From Pisolithus tinctorius (lineage: Eukaryota > Basidiomycota > Agaricomycetes > Boletales > Pisolithaceae), in assembly GCA_024663395.1 (NCBI GenBank), contig JANFAH010000039.1, forward strand, positions 47,501-111,500: a stretch of DNA of 64,000 bases, given 5' to 3'. A program made the position numbers and the translations under genes. How positions within the stretch are numbered: position 1 is the stretch's first letter; the number at the start of each line of letters is the position of its first letter. The notes under the pieces are model-generated. The model was not told the origin of the DNA. It did no database searches and was given only the letters and a program-made list of their open reading frames with translations. Positions 14,111-23,809 of this stretch are shown in pieces.

Positions 14111-14889
14111 TGTATACCATCATCATTCACATCCATCAGCCGATCTCACCCTGTCACTTACCCTGCTTCCTTCTCCCTCTTGGCCCTTGCCTCCACATTT
14201 CATTGCTCTCGGTGGCATGCTTGTTAGATCATGTGCAATGTGGTTATGGTTGTTGGTGGTAGTGTTCGATGTCTCAACATTATGTATCTATGTCACCCAT
14301 CATGTCACATCCCTTCGTCACGCATTCCAGGCCCTCCCCTCAATTGCGCTTTTCACTGCATGTCTATTTTAACCAGCTTGTTCTATTTATATCTCATAAC
14401 CATCCTCCTTTGCTATTTCCTTGGTTTCTCACATTATACCCTATTCATCCTGTTCTTCCATCATGCAAATCCATGCTTCCCATCATTTGCGTCACATGCA
14501 TACTTTTTCTTTGTTCCATACATGGGTATACTTGTCCCTATTGTCATTGTAGTCTCTCGTCTCCCACATGTGTGTCAGTTTCCTTATCTATCCATTCGCG
14601 CAATTCATCTCATCGCTTGATTTGCATATCATGTATATCTCCTCAGGCTCCAATTCACATACCAGTTGTCCTCATATTGACCCCCATCTCCTCCACTCCA
14701 TGTTGTTTTCATTGTGTATCACCTATCATCACTACTATTATCTCTGTATTACACAGTATTTCTGTTCTTGTCCATCCATTTGTGCAATTCACACCACCAT
14801 ATGATTTGCACGTTTGTGCTATTTTCATGACACAATGCTACTTGAGCCTACTTTGACCCTAACCCATATTAGCAAAATCCCTTAGAATG
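12995..14889 (-). repeat. Segmental duplication, copy A
   Basis: This 1.9-kb segment (5' exons and upstream region of Y1) is nearly identical to 38093-38505 plus 44321-45804, which is split by chromovirus G2. Similarity stops abruptly on the right at CCCTTAGAATG: here the sequence continues into an exon of family X, in copy B into an exon of Y2. On the left copy A continues into further Y1 exons, whereas copy B ends. Confidence 0.85.
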
Positions 14890-15109
14890 TTATGATCCCA
14901 TCATGGAGGAGGATCCTGATTGTGAGTATCACAGACATGCCTTTCTTACAACACTGATTTTTAACTTCGACGCAGTTGGATACACATATAAAGAGCACTT
15001 GGAGGAGGCAGGGGAAGTGAAACCGCTCAAGAGGCACATGCTGGGGCCCAGAGTATTCAAGTGGGTGAATAAGAAGGGGCCTGTGCTGCCTGACAACAAG
15101 GAAGTTTAG
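14890..15109 (+). pseudogene. 3' fragment of an X4-like gene
   Basis: The fragment begins inside an exon reading YDPIMEEDPD, matching YDPVEDEDPD of X4 (28.4 kb). An intron follows (GTGAGT at about 14920 to CAG at about 14974), then a final exon starting GYTYKEHLEEAGEV, equivalent to GYTYKEHLQGSAAD in X4, and a TAG at 15107-15109. Everything upstream is replaced by duplicated segment A, so this is a 5'-truncated remnant. Confidence 0.7.
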
Positions 15110-15380
15110 GGTCCCAACTTTGTAGATGGCTTTTAGTGCCCTGCCATGTTTTCATTTCAATATACCATATTTTCGCAGTCCACCCCACTATATATATATG
15201 TATTTTTTGATGACACAGGAATGTGATGTGGATATGGTAATGCGATACATTCAAAGGTGGGTTATCATAGACAGGAGTAACCCTGACCCTATGCCAGAAG
15301 TCCTATTTAGAATATATATGGCATGGTGTGCCGATCCTCTTCGATCACTTTGATCGATTCAATTAAGCCTCCATCGCAGC

Positions 15381-16501
15381 ATGTCTGACTACTACTGGCA
15401 ACGATCGCTCCCCATGATCACCCAGATGAAATACATTCTACAGATCTACTATTGATCAGAGGAGCTAGCAGATGGTATGATCTGGATAACATGCACGAAT
15501 CTCAATGAGGAGATAACAGAACATCACACCTTCATTCCCTCCTTCTATTACAAGGCTCTCATCCATACACTCTGGAGGTATTACCTCTTCATCGATCTCC
15601 ACGTCCATTTCAAGAAGAACCCCCACAAAAAGTACACCGAGTTCTGTCCACATCTCTTGAGAAACATTGTCCTCCTGGACAATGTACTCGAGGCTTTAAT
15701 TCGCCCATGCACATTGATCGAAAGGAAAGATATCAAAGGTTTCCGATCAGCCAATTTTGAAGAATACCTTTGCATGGAATATCTCGTTGGGCAGCACAAT
15801 CCAAACTCGGTTAACTACTTCAGGGCACATTGCCCCATCAATATCAAGAGAATCAAGGACGAGTTTGGTGAGGCTTTTTACAGGTTTCCATTCCAATCCA
15901 ATTCACTGACATGTATATCAGAATGGAGCTGGGATGCCTACAAGGAGTGTGTCCCCACAAGGTTTTATGGGGAACGATACAATTGGGATGTGGAAAATAT
16001 CCCAGATGCTGACTTTATGATTCTGTTGGACAAAGCAGTCAAATGGTATTCACAGAAGCTGGACCCAGCATGGAGTAAGTCAGATCTCCTACTTACGCCC
16101 TGACAATCGGTTGATCATTTACATGGGCAGTATCTAAATGGGTCCCATGGGTTGAGATAGATGGGGTGGTTGCCAGCATGGAATCCACAGGTGATGCAGA
16201 TGAGGGAAATGTGGGGACTGGAGCTGGGGATGATGAGGCAGGAGGAACAGGAGCTGGGCGCCAGGGTGGCGATGTTCCCATGGGAGGTGTGGAGAACTCT
16301 GATCCACCTCCCTCAAACCAGGCGAGTAGCATGATGTCAGTCAAGTGTCTGTAGCTTATTTATACATTGATGTTACAGCAGAGGCAGAGAGGCAGCGATG
16401 GAGATTCAGGCGCCCCTGCTGCCTCGAGTTCTGCAAATCTTGCAGAGAATCCAGTGGGGTTCTGTCCCAGCCTGGCAAGTCTTTACTCCCGCAACAAGTA
16501 G
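15381..16501 (+). pseudogene. Family X member X1, one nonsense codon
   Basis: Unknown family. Exons 15381-15867, 15922-16074, 16131-16321 and 16379-16501 join in frame to 317 codons, starting MSDYYWQRS. The conserved core reads WRYYLFIDLHVHF, LLRNIVLLDNVLEALI, EYLVGQHNPNSVNYFRAHCP; a second block WDVENIPDAD...WYSQ follows, then a Gly/Asp/Glu-rich tail. The only defect is TGA at 15453-15455 (codon 25). The third intron starts with GC rather than GT (CAG|GCGAGT), as in X2 and X3. Relative to X3 the gene lacks the last two exons, ending SRNK-stop where X3 splices onward. It converges with X2. Confidence 0.65.
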
Positions 16502-16675
16502 CTGTATCTGTTGTATTGTATTTTCTTTGTCGAATGCATTACATTTCATTCTGGGTCATGGATGTAGCATTATGACATTTCCCCCTGGCATGATCTTGTT
16601 GGAACATGTTAACAATCGTTTTGCATGTTCTAACGACTGGATGGATGTGGTACATGTAATATGTATTGCATATCG

Positions 16676-17663
16676 TCACTGAGACTGCATTGCCTCCACA
16701 TCAGCCATGGGCTTTGGAATCCTCTTTCCTGGCCATTCATCTCCTTCCACATCGCTGGCCCCCCTTCCTTGCTTCTGTACTTAATGTATTGAGCCACTGA
16801 AACACGTAGGAGATACATAAAACGACTTGCCTGGGCTGTGGAAGGGAGGGAATGTTGCTCCTCCCCCCCCTGCTCCATGCTTTCGTCCTCCCACTTCACC
16901 CACCTAGATACTAGAAATATAAGGTCAGAATCAACGAACGTGTCATGGGCATGTCACTCACTCCACTGTGGATTGGGGTTCTGGCCATACCATTCCTCTG
17001 CTGCATCCCATACTTCTTCATAGTCATCATAGGGCAGCTGTTCGATATCCCAGTCGTAATCGGCCCCATCCATTGGTTCAGGGATACGATCAGAATATGC
17101 CTTCCAGTCTGAATGAAGCTGTCAGACTGTATGATAACGATGAAGCTCTTGGATAACTCACCAAATCCTTCCATTGAAATGCACTCTATATTGGTTGGGC
17201 AATGAGCTCGGAAGTAGTTGACAGACTGGGGATCATGCTGGCCAATCAGGTACTCTGTCACCAAGTATTCATCAAAGTTTTTGGAATGATAATCAGGTAG
17301 CTCTGCCAGGGGGACATTCAGGCAGGGGCAGATGAACGATTCTATTACATTGTCCAGATGGATGATGTTGCTGATCAGAGTCGGTAGAAATTCCATGTAT
17401 TTGTCGTCAGTATTCTCCTTGAATTGCAAGAACAGCTCGATGAGGAGGTAGTACCTCCACAGGAAGAGAGTTACATGAGTACCATAGAATATGGGGATAA
17501 ATGCCCAATGCAATGTAGTGATTTCGTCGTCGTTCAGGTTGCTTTGTTTGATTTCCATAATTGCCCTGTTGCCAGGCACCGGATGTAATGTGTACCAGAC
17601 CTGGGTGATGTAGTCCATTTGAGTATCTGTAGGTTTGGAGGGTTTCCAGTAGTAGTCAGACAT
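16676..17663 (-). CDS. Family X member X2, intact 275-residue protein of unknown function
   Basis: Exons (minus) 17663-17162, 17108-16962, 16910-16831 and 16774-16676 give an uninterrupted 275-residue frame (MSDYYWKPSKP... to ...AMQSQ). Introns are short; introns 1 and 2 are GT-AG, and intron 3 (16830-16775, 56 bp) has a GC donor in a strong context, CAG|GCAAGT. The core shared with X1 and X3 is present: WRYYLLIELFLQF, LISNIIHLDNVIESFI, EYLIGQHDPQSVNYFRAHCP, YDWDIEQLP. No signal peptide, membrane segment or catalytic motif is apparent. It is shorter than X3 because the last two X3 exons are absent. It is the only one of X1-X3 without a stop in frame. Confidence 0.6.
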
Positions 17664-17819
17664 TTTTTTGTGGGTCAATGTCAAATGAGAATGATGGAGT
17701 GGACCAATAAGGAAGCACTGCACTAATATTGCACAGCATATACTAAAGTGGATCATTGGCAACGGAGCCATTCCTGACTTCAGCCTCTTTATATTTTGTT
17801 AGATCCACGATCACCACTG

Positions 17820-17990
17820 TTCAGGACATTCTAATCACCACCGATCACATTAGCCAGACTAACCAATGTGTTTGAGAGCTGTCAAACACAGTGTGTGGTG
17901 GTATATGTGAACACCTCTGTTATGAGCTCCTGGCCTCCCCCTGTTTATATTTCCCTAGAGCATGTTCACTATTAATTGTCACATCCTACC
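17820..17990 (+). repeat. 153-bp satellite, left part cut off by element G1
   Basis: The TAGAGCATGTTCAC word at 17956 corresponds to the TAGACCATGTTC start of the satellite unit. Counted without G1 (5,814 bp plus one 5-bp target copy), the next unit start (23930) lies exactly 153 bp further on. Confidence 0.75.
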
Positions 17991-18439
17991 TGTTACACTC
18001 GACCGAAGTCAAGACGTAGGGAGAGCTCAAACGCAGACTAAGGTTTCTACCCAGCAACGGCTGAAGGTAACCTCTGTAAACGACAGAGGATTTGGGGCAA
18101 CGCCGGTAAGAGTGGTCCTGGTAAGGGACACTGAGGGCGAAGTTCTGAGAACGCTGCGTATGATTGAGCAGCTCAAGTCTGGGTTTCCAGGACTTGAGCC
18201 GGCAGACTAAATAGTACACAGAAACGGACCATGAGGCATCCGCATGTAACGAGGTAACTACGCCATTGGTTGAACAATGACAACACATGTCCTAAGCATG
18301 TAACGAGCCAGCAACGCTAGTGGTGGAAGTAGAGAGCCGTCGGATCAGAGAGAAGACGGCTCTAAAAGGAAACTAAGTCCAACGGATCAAAACAAGGCGA
18401 ACGTACAGTAAAAGGAAAAGTTAGGGGTGAAACGTAACA
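17991..18439 (-). repeat. G1 3' LTR
   Basis: 449 bp, starting TGTTACACTCGACC and ending GTAACA on the plus strand. It is the 3' LTR because the element is read leftward. A polypurine tract borders it internally. Confidence 0.93.
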
Positions 18440-18450
18440 TTACCCCCTTT
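18440..18450 (-). promoter_or_regulatory. G1 polypurine tract
   Basis: AAAGGGGGTAA on the minus strand directly abuts the 3' LTR, the expected position for the plus-strand DNA primer. The same word borders the G3 LTR (52845-52855). Confidence 0.8.
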
Positions 18451-18476
18451 CTAAGCGTTGAAGTCCCCGACTTCAA

Positions 18477-21400
18477 CTACTCTCCGTAGGGCTCTCTGGT
18501 CATGTTACTGATGGCAGAGTCGTCGAAATCAAAGTCGTTGTCATATAGATCGTTATCCTCACTCCCAACGAGGGTACGATCATCTACCAAGGCGGGGGTG
18601 GTTATTCTGTCCTGTAAAGGACGACGAGGGCGGATAGAAGGGCATTGGGCCTGAGTATGGCCGGGGCGAGTGGCGTGGCAAAGGGGACATTCATACAGTC
18701 CACAATTGACGTGGATATGGCCAAGACGGCGACAGACATAACACGCTTGACGATAGCGTGGGTCAGACGGAGTAAGAGGCATGTCGAACTCAGTCAAGGC
18801 GTTCAGCACAGGGGACGGTGGCAGCTGTGCAAGGGTTTCGACGATATTTAACGTGTAGTCGAGTTCAGCACGGGAGACGTCAAAGGCGGTCTCGGGGTCT
18901 ACTTCGGATGGCGAGCTGTGAGACTCGCAGGGTTGAGGGTTTGGGCCTGACAAGCAGCAGGCACGAGGTCTGTCAGCTCTTCGGAGAGAGCGAGACGAGT
19001 GAGAGGATGATGACGACGACGGTGCAGGAGGGGAAGACGACGCGGAGGAAACTGGAGGAGAAGTTGCAGTCGAGGGTCTTCTAGACCCAGGCGGGGGGGG
19101 TGCGATCAACGTTGGATACTGACGAACGTTATAAATGAGGTCGGCGCCTCCAAGGACATCAAAGAGTTTAAGAAGTAAGGGAACTTGCTGGAGGGCGATC
19201 TCTCCCAGGATAGTGTGAGCAGGGGAAAGGAGGGGGTTCTGGCTGTTAACATAGCGGGAGAGTTCCTCAAGCCAAAGGGCTTGGATAGTTGCATGATACA
19301 CAAGGTCAAGTGGAGAATTTTCGTCTACTTCATGGTAAACGGTGCCAATGACGGCAGGGTCAGCGATGAAGAGTCGGTAGGAAGCGATCATCTGATCACT
19401 GGCGGGTTGTCGTTGCCGACGGGCAAACGGAGTGTGGCGACGGGAGGGTTCTCGAGGGTAGGTGTAACGGCGAGGAGGCATTTCAAGAGTGATGTTTCTG
19501 ATGGTACGAGTGGGGTGTCGAATGGGTTGTTTCTTAGGAGGAAAGTCTCTGGGGAACCGTTTTTTATAGGCAGAGAGCGTATCATCCGCGTGTTCAAGGT
19601 GTGACTCCTTTTGCCACGAGTTTTCGGAAGAAGGGTAACCCTTCCATTTGATTAAAAAGGCGTGTCCGCGGCCGGACCTTTTATGGCCGACTATCGCCTC
19701 CACTTCATATTCTTCTTCCTCATTGACAAGGTCAGGCGATGGAGTCGGGAAGTTCGGTCCGTGAACGTCATTTTCGCGATAGGGCGATAGGAGAGAAGCA
19801 TGGAAAACGTTGTGGATTTTCCACCGTGCGGGAATTGTGAGGCGGTACGTTATCGGAGATAGGACGTCAGAGATGGTGAAGGGTCCTTCTCGTTTTGGTG
19901 CTAGTTTCCTATTTTCATAGGAGCATTTCAAATTGCGTGCTTCTAGCCAAACCTTATCACCTTTCTGGAATGGGGTGAAAGGTCGTGACGAGCGATCTTT
20001 CATTGTTTTTCTTGCTAGATCGTGGGCTGCTAGGGCTTCCTCTCTAGCTTTCCTGAGTTCATCAAGTCTAGACTCAGCGGCGGGAAGGTGGGTTTCCGCA
20101 ATCAGGGACGGAAGCGGTTTCGGTTCATACCCGTACATGAGGTAGAACGGGGACTGATGGGTGACGGAGTGGGGTCGGTGGTTGTGTGCGAATTCTGCCA
20201 TGGGAAGGTTGGTTACCCACGAGGTAGGGTCGTTTTGGCAGAAAATGCGGAGATAGGTCTCCACTTCCTGGTTTACACGTTCAGTTTCTCCGTCGGTCTG
20301 TGGGTGGTACGCCGTAGACAGGGCAAGGGAGTATCCCAAAAGGGAAGCCAGTTCTTTTGCGAAGGCAGAGGCGAACTGAGGGCCTCGATCAGATATAATC
20401 TTGTCATACAACCCAAAGCGGGAGTAGACTTTCTTGAAAAACAATGTCGCGATGTCAGCAGCAGAGGCAGTTTTCTTGGTGGGTGATAAAATTACCCCCT
20501 TTGTAAGCCCATGGTCTACCACGACCAAAAGGGAATCATAGCCGTTTGAAACGGGCAAATCGGTAACTAGATCGCAGGAGATCTGTTGGAAGGGGTGGGT
20601 CGAGGTGGAGGGGATAGGCGTAAGGGGTGGTGTTGTTGGGTGAGTATTTACTTTATTTTGCTGGCATACGGCACAGCCTTCAACGTATTTTCGGACAAAA
20701 GACGCTAGTCCAGGCCACCAGAACTCGGAAGAAACGAGTTGTCGGGTCTTCAGGACGCCGGGGTGACCAGCGGAGGGGTGATCATGGTGGTTGGACACAA
20801 CAGTCCGTCGGAGGGTAGGGTCATCGGGGAAGATGAGGAGGTCATCCATGTAGACGACCAACCATCCTTCCGCGATCATGTCTCTGAAAGAGTCGTTCAT
20901 GAATCGCTGGAAGGTGGCGGGGGAGTTACAGAGACCGAAGAACATAACAGTGGGTTCGAAAAGTCCTTTGTGTGTGATAAACGCCGCTTTCCACTGGTCT
21001 CCTTCCTTGATGCGGACATTATTGTAGCCCGATCTGACATCCATCTTCGTGAAGACAGAGGCTCCTTTTAATTTGTCTACAAGATCTGAAATGAGGGGAA
21101 GGGGGTATGCATCCTTCACCGTATTTTTGTTCAGGTACCTGTAGTCTTGACAGGGGCGTAAGGAGCCATCTTTCTTCCCTACAAAGAAGAAGGGGGCAGC
21201 TTGGGGGGATTTTGAGGGGCGGATCTTTCCTTCTCGAAGGTTTTCCTTGATAAACTTTTCTGCGGACTCTCGCTCAGAGGGAGAGAGGGGGTATGCTTTG
21301 GCCACCTTGGGGATAAAGTCCTCTACAAGGTTTATGGCATGGTCATATGGTCGTGATGGAGGTAAAACTCCATCGGATGGTTTCTCGAAAACCGAGGCGA

Positions 21401-21548
21401 AGTCTTTGTACTCCTCAGGGAGGACTGCCTTCGGTTTCCTCTTGTGTTCTTCTTGGGCTAGTTCTGTAGCCGTGGTGATTTTTCGGAGAAGGCTATTATT
21501 GGGATTAACCTTCTTGGCTTCTTCAACGAGTTTTCCAACCGACATCAC
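18477..21548 (-). CDS. pol: G1 Pol: RT (palm)-integrase-chromodomain with a C-terminal zinc-knuckle extension
   Basis: 1,023 residues. The RT block runs from YRYLNKNTVKDAYPLP through KMDVRSGYNNVRIKEG to the catalytic VVYMDDLLIF. Directly after it the frame jumps to the integrase zinc finger (HHDHPSAGHPG ... CAVCQQNK) near 20830; the thumb, connection and RNase H are absent. The integrase core shows CDLVTDLP, ISDRGPQFAS and the NQEVE region. A chromodomain follows (YEVEAIVGHK ... [15 protein letters not shown]), then about 320 extra residues: a Pro/Ser-rich stretch and two zinc knuckles, CYVCRRLGHIHVNC (CX2CX4HX4C) and CPLCHATRPGHTQAQC (CX2CX6HX4C). The frame is continuous with the protease frame upstream except for TGA at 21558-21560. 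In-frame deletion of RNase H makes it replication-defective in cis. Confidence 0.92.
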   Translation of the reverse strand: MMSVGKLVEEAKKVNPNNSLLRKITTATELAQEEHKRKPKAVLPEEYKDFASVFEKPSDGVLPPSRPYDHAINLVEDFIPKVAKAYPLSPSERESAEKFIKENLREGKIRPSKSPQAAPFFFVGKKDGSLRPCQDYRYLNKNTVKDAYPLPLISDLVDKLKGASVFTKMDVRSGYNNVRIKEGDQWKAAFITHKGLFEPTVMFFGLCNSPATFQRFMNDSFRDMIAEGWLVVYMDDLLIFPDDPTLRRTVVSNHHDHPSAGHPGVLKTRQLVSSEFWWPGLASFVRKYVEGCAVCQQNKVNTHPTTPPLTPIPSTSTHPFQQISCDLVTDLPVSNGYDSLLVVVDHGLTKGVILSPTKKTASAADIATLFFKKVYSRFGLYDKIISDRGPQFASAFAKELASLLGYSLALSTAYHPQTDGETERVNQEVETYLRIFCQNDPTSWVTNLPMAEFAHNHRPHSVTHQSPFYLMYGYEPKPLPSLIAETHLPAAESRLDELRKAREEALAAHDLARKTMKDRSSRPFTPFQKGDKVWLEARNLKCSYENRKLAPKREGPFTISDVLSPITYRLTIPARWKIHNVFHASLLSPYRENDVHGPNFPTPSPDLVNEEEEYEVEAIVGHKRSGRGHAFLIKWKGYPSSENSWQKESHLEHADDTLSAYKKRFPRDFPPKKQPIRHPTRTIRNITLEMPPRRYTYPREPSRRHTPFARRQRQPASDQMIASYRLFIADPAVIGTVYHEVDENSPLDLVYHATIQALWLEELSRYVNSQNPLLSPAHTILGEIALQQVPLLLKLFDVLGGADLIYNVRQYPTLIAPPPPGSRRPSTATSPPVSSASSSPPAPSSSSSSHSSRSLRRADRPRACCLSGPNPQPCESHSSPSEVDPETAFDVSRAELDYTLNIVETLAQLPPSPVLNALTEFDMPLTPSDPRYRQACYVCRRLGHIHVNCGLYECPLCHATRPGHTQAQCPSIRPRRPLQDRITTPALVDDRTLVGSEDNDLYDNDFDFDDSAISNMTREPYGE

Positions 21549-21557
21549 GAAATGTGC

Positions 21558-22160
21558 TCAGATGGTTTCGTCTTCTGGTTCTTCGTAATCCATGAACTTG
21601 TTTATCCCTTTCTTTTCAATCGGGGAGACAAGGTTCACAGTTGGTTCTTCGATGGCAATAGAAGAGATGTTGCGTCTTAACTCTCTGGATCTATCGGTTT
21701 TCTCATCGATAGACAACGTGCCCATTCTCCAGTCTACAACAGGGTTGTTTTCTTGGAGCCAGGGGAGACCTAGGATGACGTTTTCCGTTCCACAATTGAT
21801 GACATGGAAAAAGGACTGGTGGACGAGTCCCTTAATCTTGAAGTAGAGGGTGGCAGAAAACAGTATCTTCCCTTTTGAATTTTGAGTACCATCGGCGTTT
21901 TTGGCGAGGATGGGTTCGGCGAGACGTTGAGTGGGGATTCGATGTTTTCGCACAAAACCCCAGTCGATGCAAGAAATTTCTGCTCCGGAGTCAACCAGAG
22001 CGGTAGTGTTGACGACTTTCTGAGTAGTTTCTGATGCGTAAAGGGAGATGGGGATCTGCATAGTACGTTCTGGTGTGGACGTTACAAGTACAGGGGCAAC
22101 AGAAACTAAACTGTCCTTAGTTTGGGGAACATCTGGCGTCAACGCAGAGTTCCCATTCAA
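21558..22160 (-). CDS. G1 aspartic protease region
   Basis: 200 residues. The active-site motif ALVDSGAEISCID and the later ILGLPWLQENNPVVDW block identify a Ty3-type pepsin-like protease. The frame overlaps the end of gag by 4 nt and lies in the -1 frame at a run of five T's (GATTTTTGA), which suggests expression by ribosomal slippage. It ends at a single TGA after which the RT frame continues without a shift. Confidence 0.85.
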   Translation of the reverse strand: MNGNSALTPDVPQTKDSLVSVAPVLVTSTPERTMQIPISLYASETTQKVVNTTALVDSGAEISCIDWGFVRKHRIPTQRLAEPILAKNADGTQNSKGKILFSATLYFKIKGLVHQSFFHVINCGTENVILGLPWLQENNPVVDWRMGTLSIDEKTDRSRELRRNISSIAIEEPTVNLVSPIEKKGINKFMDYEEPEDETI

Positions 22161-23269
22161 AAATCCTTTCCAAGAGCCCTAGCGATGTTTACTAGGGTGA
22201 TGGATGGGCCAGCGACTTTTTCTTCATCGTCGCTTTCTTCTACCTCCACAATTTTGCGGATTTTCTTTACTTTCTTTTGGGGAGTTTTCCCCTTGTCTGG
22301 ACATTCTCGGGAGAGGTGTCCTTTGTTTCCACAACCGAAACATCTTCCTTCTTTGATGTGACGGTCTCGTTCTTCTTTGGAGAGTCTCACTCCATCCACG
22401 TCCATAGCGTTTGGATCTTTTTCTTCGGCAAAATTGTTCCTAGGGTGGAACGTTTTCTTTTCTTTTCTTCCCGAGATCTCATTAACCTTTCTCCATTTAG
22501 CGTCGAATTTCTGCGCTTGGGTGTACCACTCAGTAATCTTAGTGGGAGTGGTTTCCATCATGTGAATCCTATTCGCGATGAAGGGTTTGAGTCCTTGGGA
22601 GAAGAACTCGATCAAGGCGACATCCTCCGTGATGGTTGAGTCAGCTGCAGCAGTTCGGAAGTCGGTGATATATTGTTCCACCGAATCTTTTTGTTTCAGG
22701 GTTCGCAATTTGGCAATGGCGGTCCCAGCGGTGTCGGCGGAGGTGAACGACGCTTTGAAATCTTTTATAAAATCGGCAAAGGTGCCGAAACTCGGGGGGT
22801 TCTTTTCCAGAGAGGTTTTCTGGAAGGTGGCGGCCCAGGAACGGGCGACATCTTTCTTCATATACGACAGGGCGTAGACCACCTTCTTGGTGTCGGTGTC
22901 GTACAGTTCTTCATTTACCAAGAGGTAGGTCTGTACGGAGTACAGCCAGCTCATGGCATTCTTCTGGTTTCCATCAAAATCAGATGGAGCACCGATCTTC
23001 AGTTCTGTGGCTTTGGTGGCATTGCCAACCGGTGCCTTCGACGATGAGCCAGACATCGTAATCTGTGGTGGGGGCGGCGGGGTAGGGAAGAGAGGTGGGG
23101 GACTTGGTTGAATGGGGGTGCCAAGCGACGCAAGTGACTGGGAGAAGAGGTTCGAGAGGATTTCAGAGGTAAAACCTCTATCTGGCTGTTCGGGTTCGTT
23201 GGAGGAGGTGTCTGTGACAGTGCTCTCCTGTTCTTCGTCGGACGATGATTCTTCACGAGTGGGTCGCAA
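22157..23269 (-). CDS. gag: G1 Gag
   Basis: 370 residues, intact. The N-terminus is acidic and then Pro-rich; a retrotransposon capsid block follows (FDGNQKNAMSWLYSVQTYLL ... EQYITDFRTAAADS), and one zinc knuckle CFGCGNKGHLSREC (CX2CX4HX4C) lies near the C-terminus, before a Lys-rich tail. Gag assembles the intracellular particle in which reverse transcription occurs. As the only undamaged product of G1, it could serve in trans. Confidence 0.92.
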   Translation of the reverse strand: MRPTREESSSDEEQESTVTDTSSNEPEQPDRGFTSEILSNLFSQSLASLGTPIQPSPPPLFPTPPPPPQITMSGSSSKAPVGNATKATELKIGAPSDFDGNQKNAMSWLYSVQTYLLVNEELYDTDTKKVVYALSYMKKDVARSWAATFQKTSLEKNPPSFGTFADFIKDFKASFTSADTAGTAIAKLRTLKQKDSVEQYITDFRTAAADSTITEDVALIEFFSQGLKPFIANRIHMMETTPTKITEWYTQAQKFDAKWRKVNEISGRKEKKTFHPRNNFAEEKDPNAMDVDGVRLSKEERDRHIKEGRCFGCGNKGHLSRECPDKGKTPQKKVKKIRKIVEVEESDDEEKVAGPSITLVNIARALGKDF

Positions 23270-23342
23270 CGGCGCCCAACGTCGATTGTTTCGGGGGTTC
23301 GTGGTGGTTCACTAAGCAGTGACCGATTCGGCCAAAGGCTGT

Positions 23343-23353
23343 AGACTTGAGCT
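23343..23353 (-). promoter_or_regulatory. G1 primer-binding site, self-complementary type
   Basis: Two nucleotides inside the 5' LTR, the minus strand reads AGCTCAAGTCT. Its exact complement AGACTTGAGCT occurs in the LTR at 23545-23535, 33 nt after the TATA-like TATTTAG (23578-23572), where transcription should start. No tRNA-type TGG site was seen. An 11-nt match at this place is the layout of self-priming Tf1-type elements. Confidence 0.65.
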
Positions 23354-23355
23354 TT

Positions 23356-23804
23356 TGTTACGCTCGACCGAAGTCAAGACGTAGGGAGAGCTCAAACGCA
23401 GACTAAGGTTTCTACCCAGCAACGGCTGAAGGTAACCTCTGTAAACGACAGAGGATTTGGGGCAACGCCGGTAAGAGTGGTCCTGGTAAGGGACACTGAG
23501 GGCAAAGTTCTGAGAACGCTGCGTATGATTGAGCAGCTCAAGTCTGGGTTTCCAGGACTTGAGCCGGCAGACTAAATAGTACACAGAAACGGACCATGAG
23601 GCGTCCGCATGTAACGAGGTAACTACGCCATTGGTTGAACAATGACGACACATGTCCTAAGCATGTAACGAGCCAGCAACGCTAGTGGTGGAAGTAGAGA
23701 GCCGTCGGATCAGAGAGAAGACGGCTCTAAAAGGAAACTAAGTCCAACAGATCAAAACAAGGCGAACGTACAGTAAAAGGAAAAGTTAGGGGTGAAACGT
23801 AACA
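23356..23804 (-). repeat. G1 5' LTR
   Basis: 449 bp, identical to the 3' LTR except at five CpG sites. It holds the TATA-like box (23578-23572) and the predicted transcript start (23545). Confidence 0.93.
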
Positions 23805-23809
23805 CTACC

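Larger units (their letters stand above)
17991..23804 (-). mobile_element. G1: Ty3/gypsy chromovirus, complete ends, RNase H lost
   Basis: A 5,814-bp element on the minus strand with 449-bp LTRs that begin TG and end CA, flanked by the 5-bp target duplication CTACC (17986-17990 and 23805-23809). It encodes Gag, protease, reverse transcriptase, integrase, chromodomain and a zinc-knuckle tail. The LTRs differ at only five positions, all CpG transitions, so the insertion is recent. It cannot be autonomous: the RT thumb/connection and RNase H are missing, and one TGA separates protease from RT. It lies inside a 153-bp satellite unit. Confidence 0.93.

Noticed and set aside
13391..14856. Plus-strand frames rich in Cys/His/Leu (for example 14269-14856)
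   Set aside because: They are duplicated with segment B without frame conservation and lie antisense or upstream to the ParB-like gene.
12995..14889. Helitron
   Set aside because: The reverse strand begins near TCTAAGGG, but there is no clear CTRR/hairpin end, no Rep/helicase gene and only two copies to compare.
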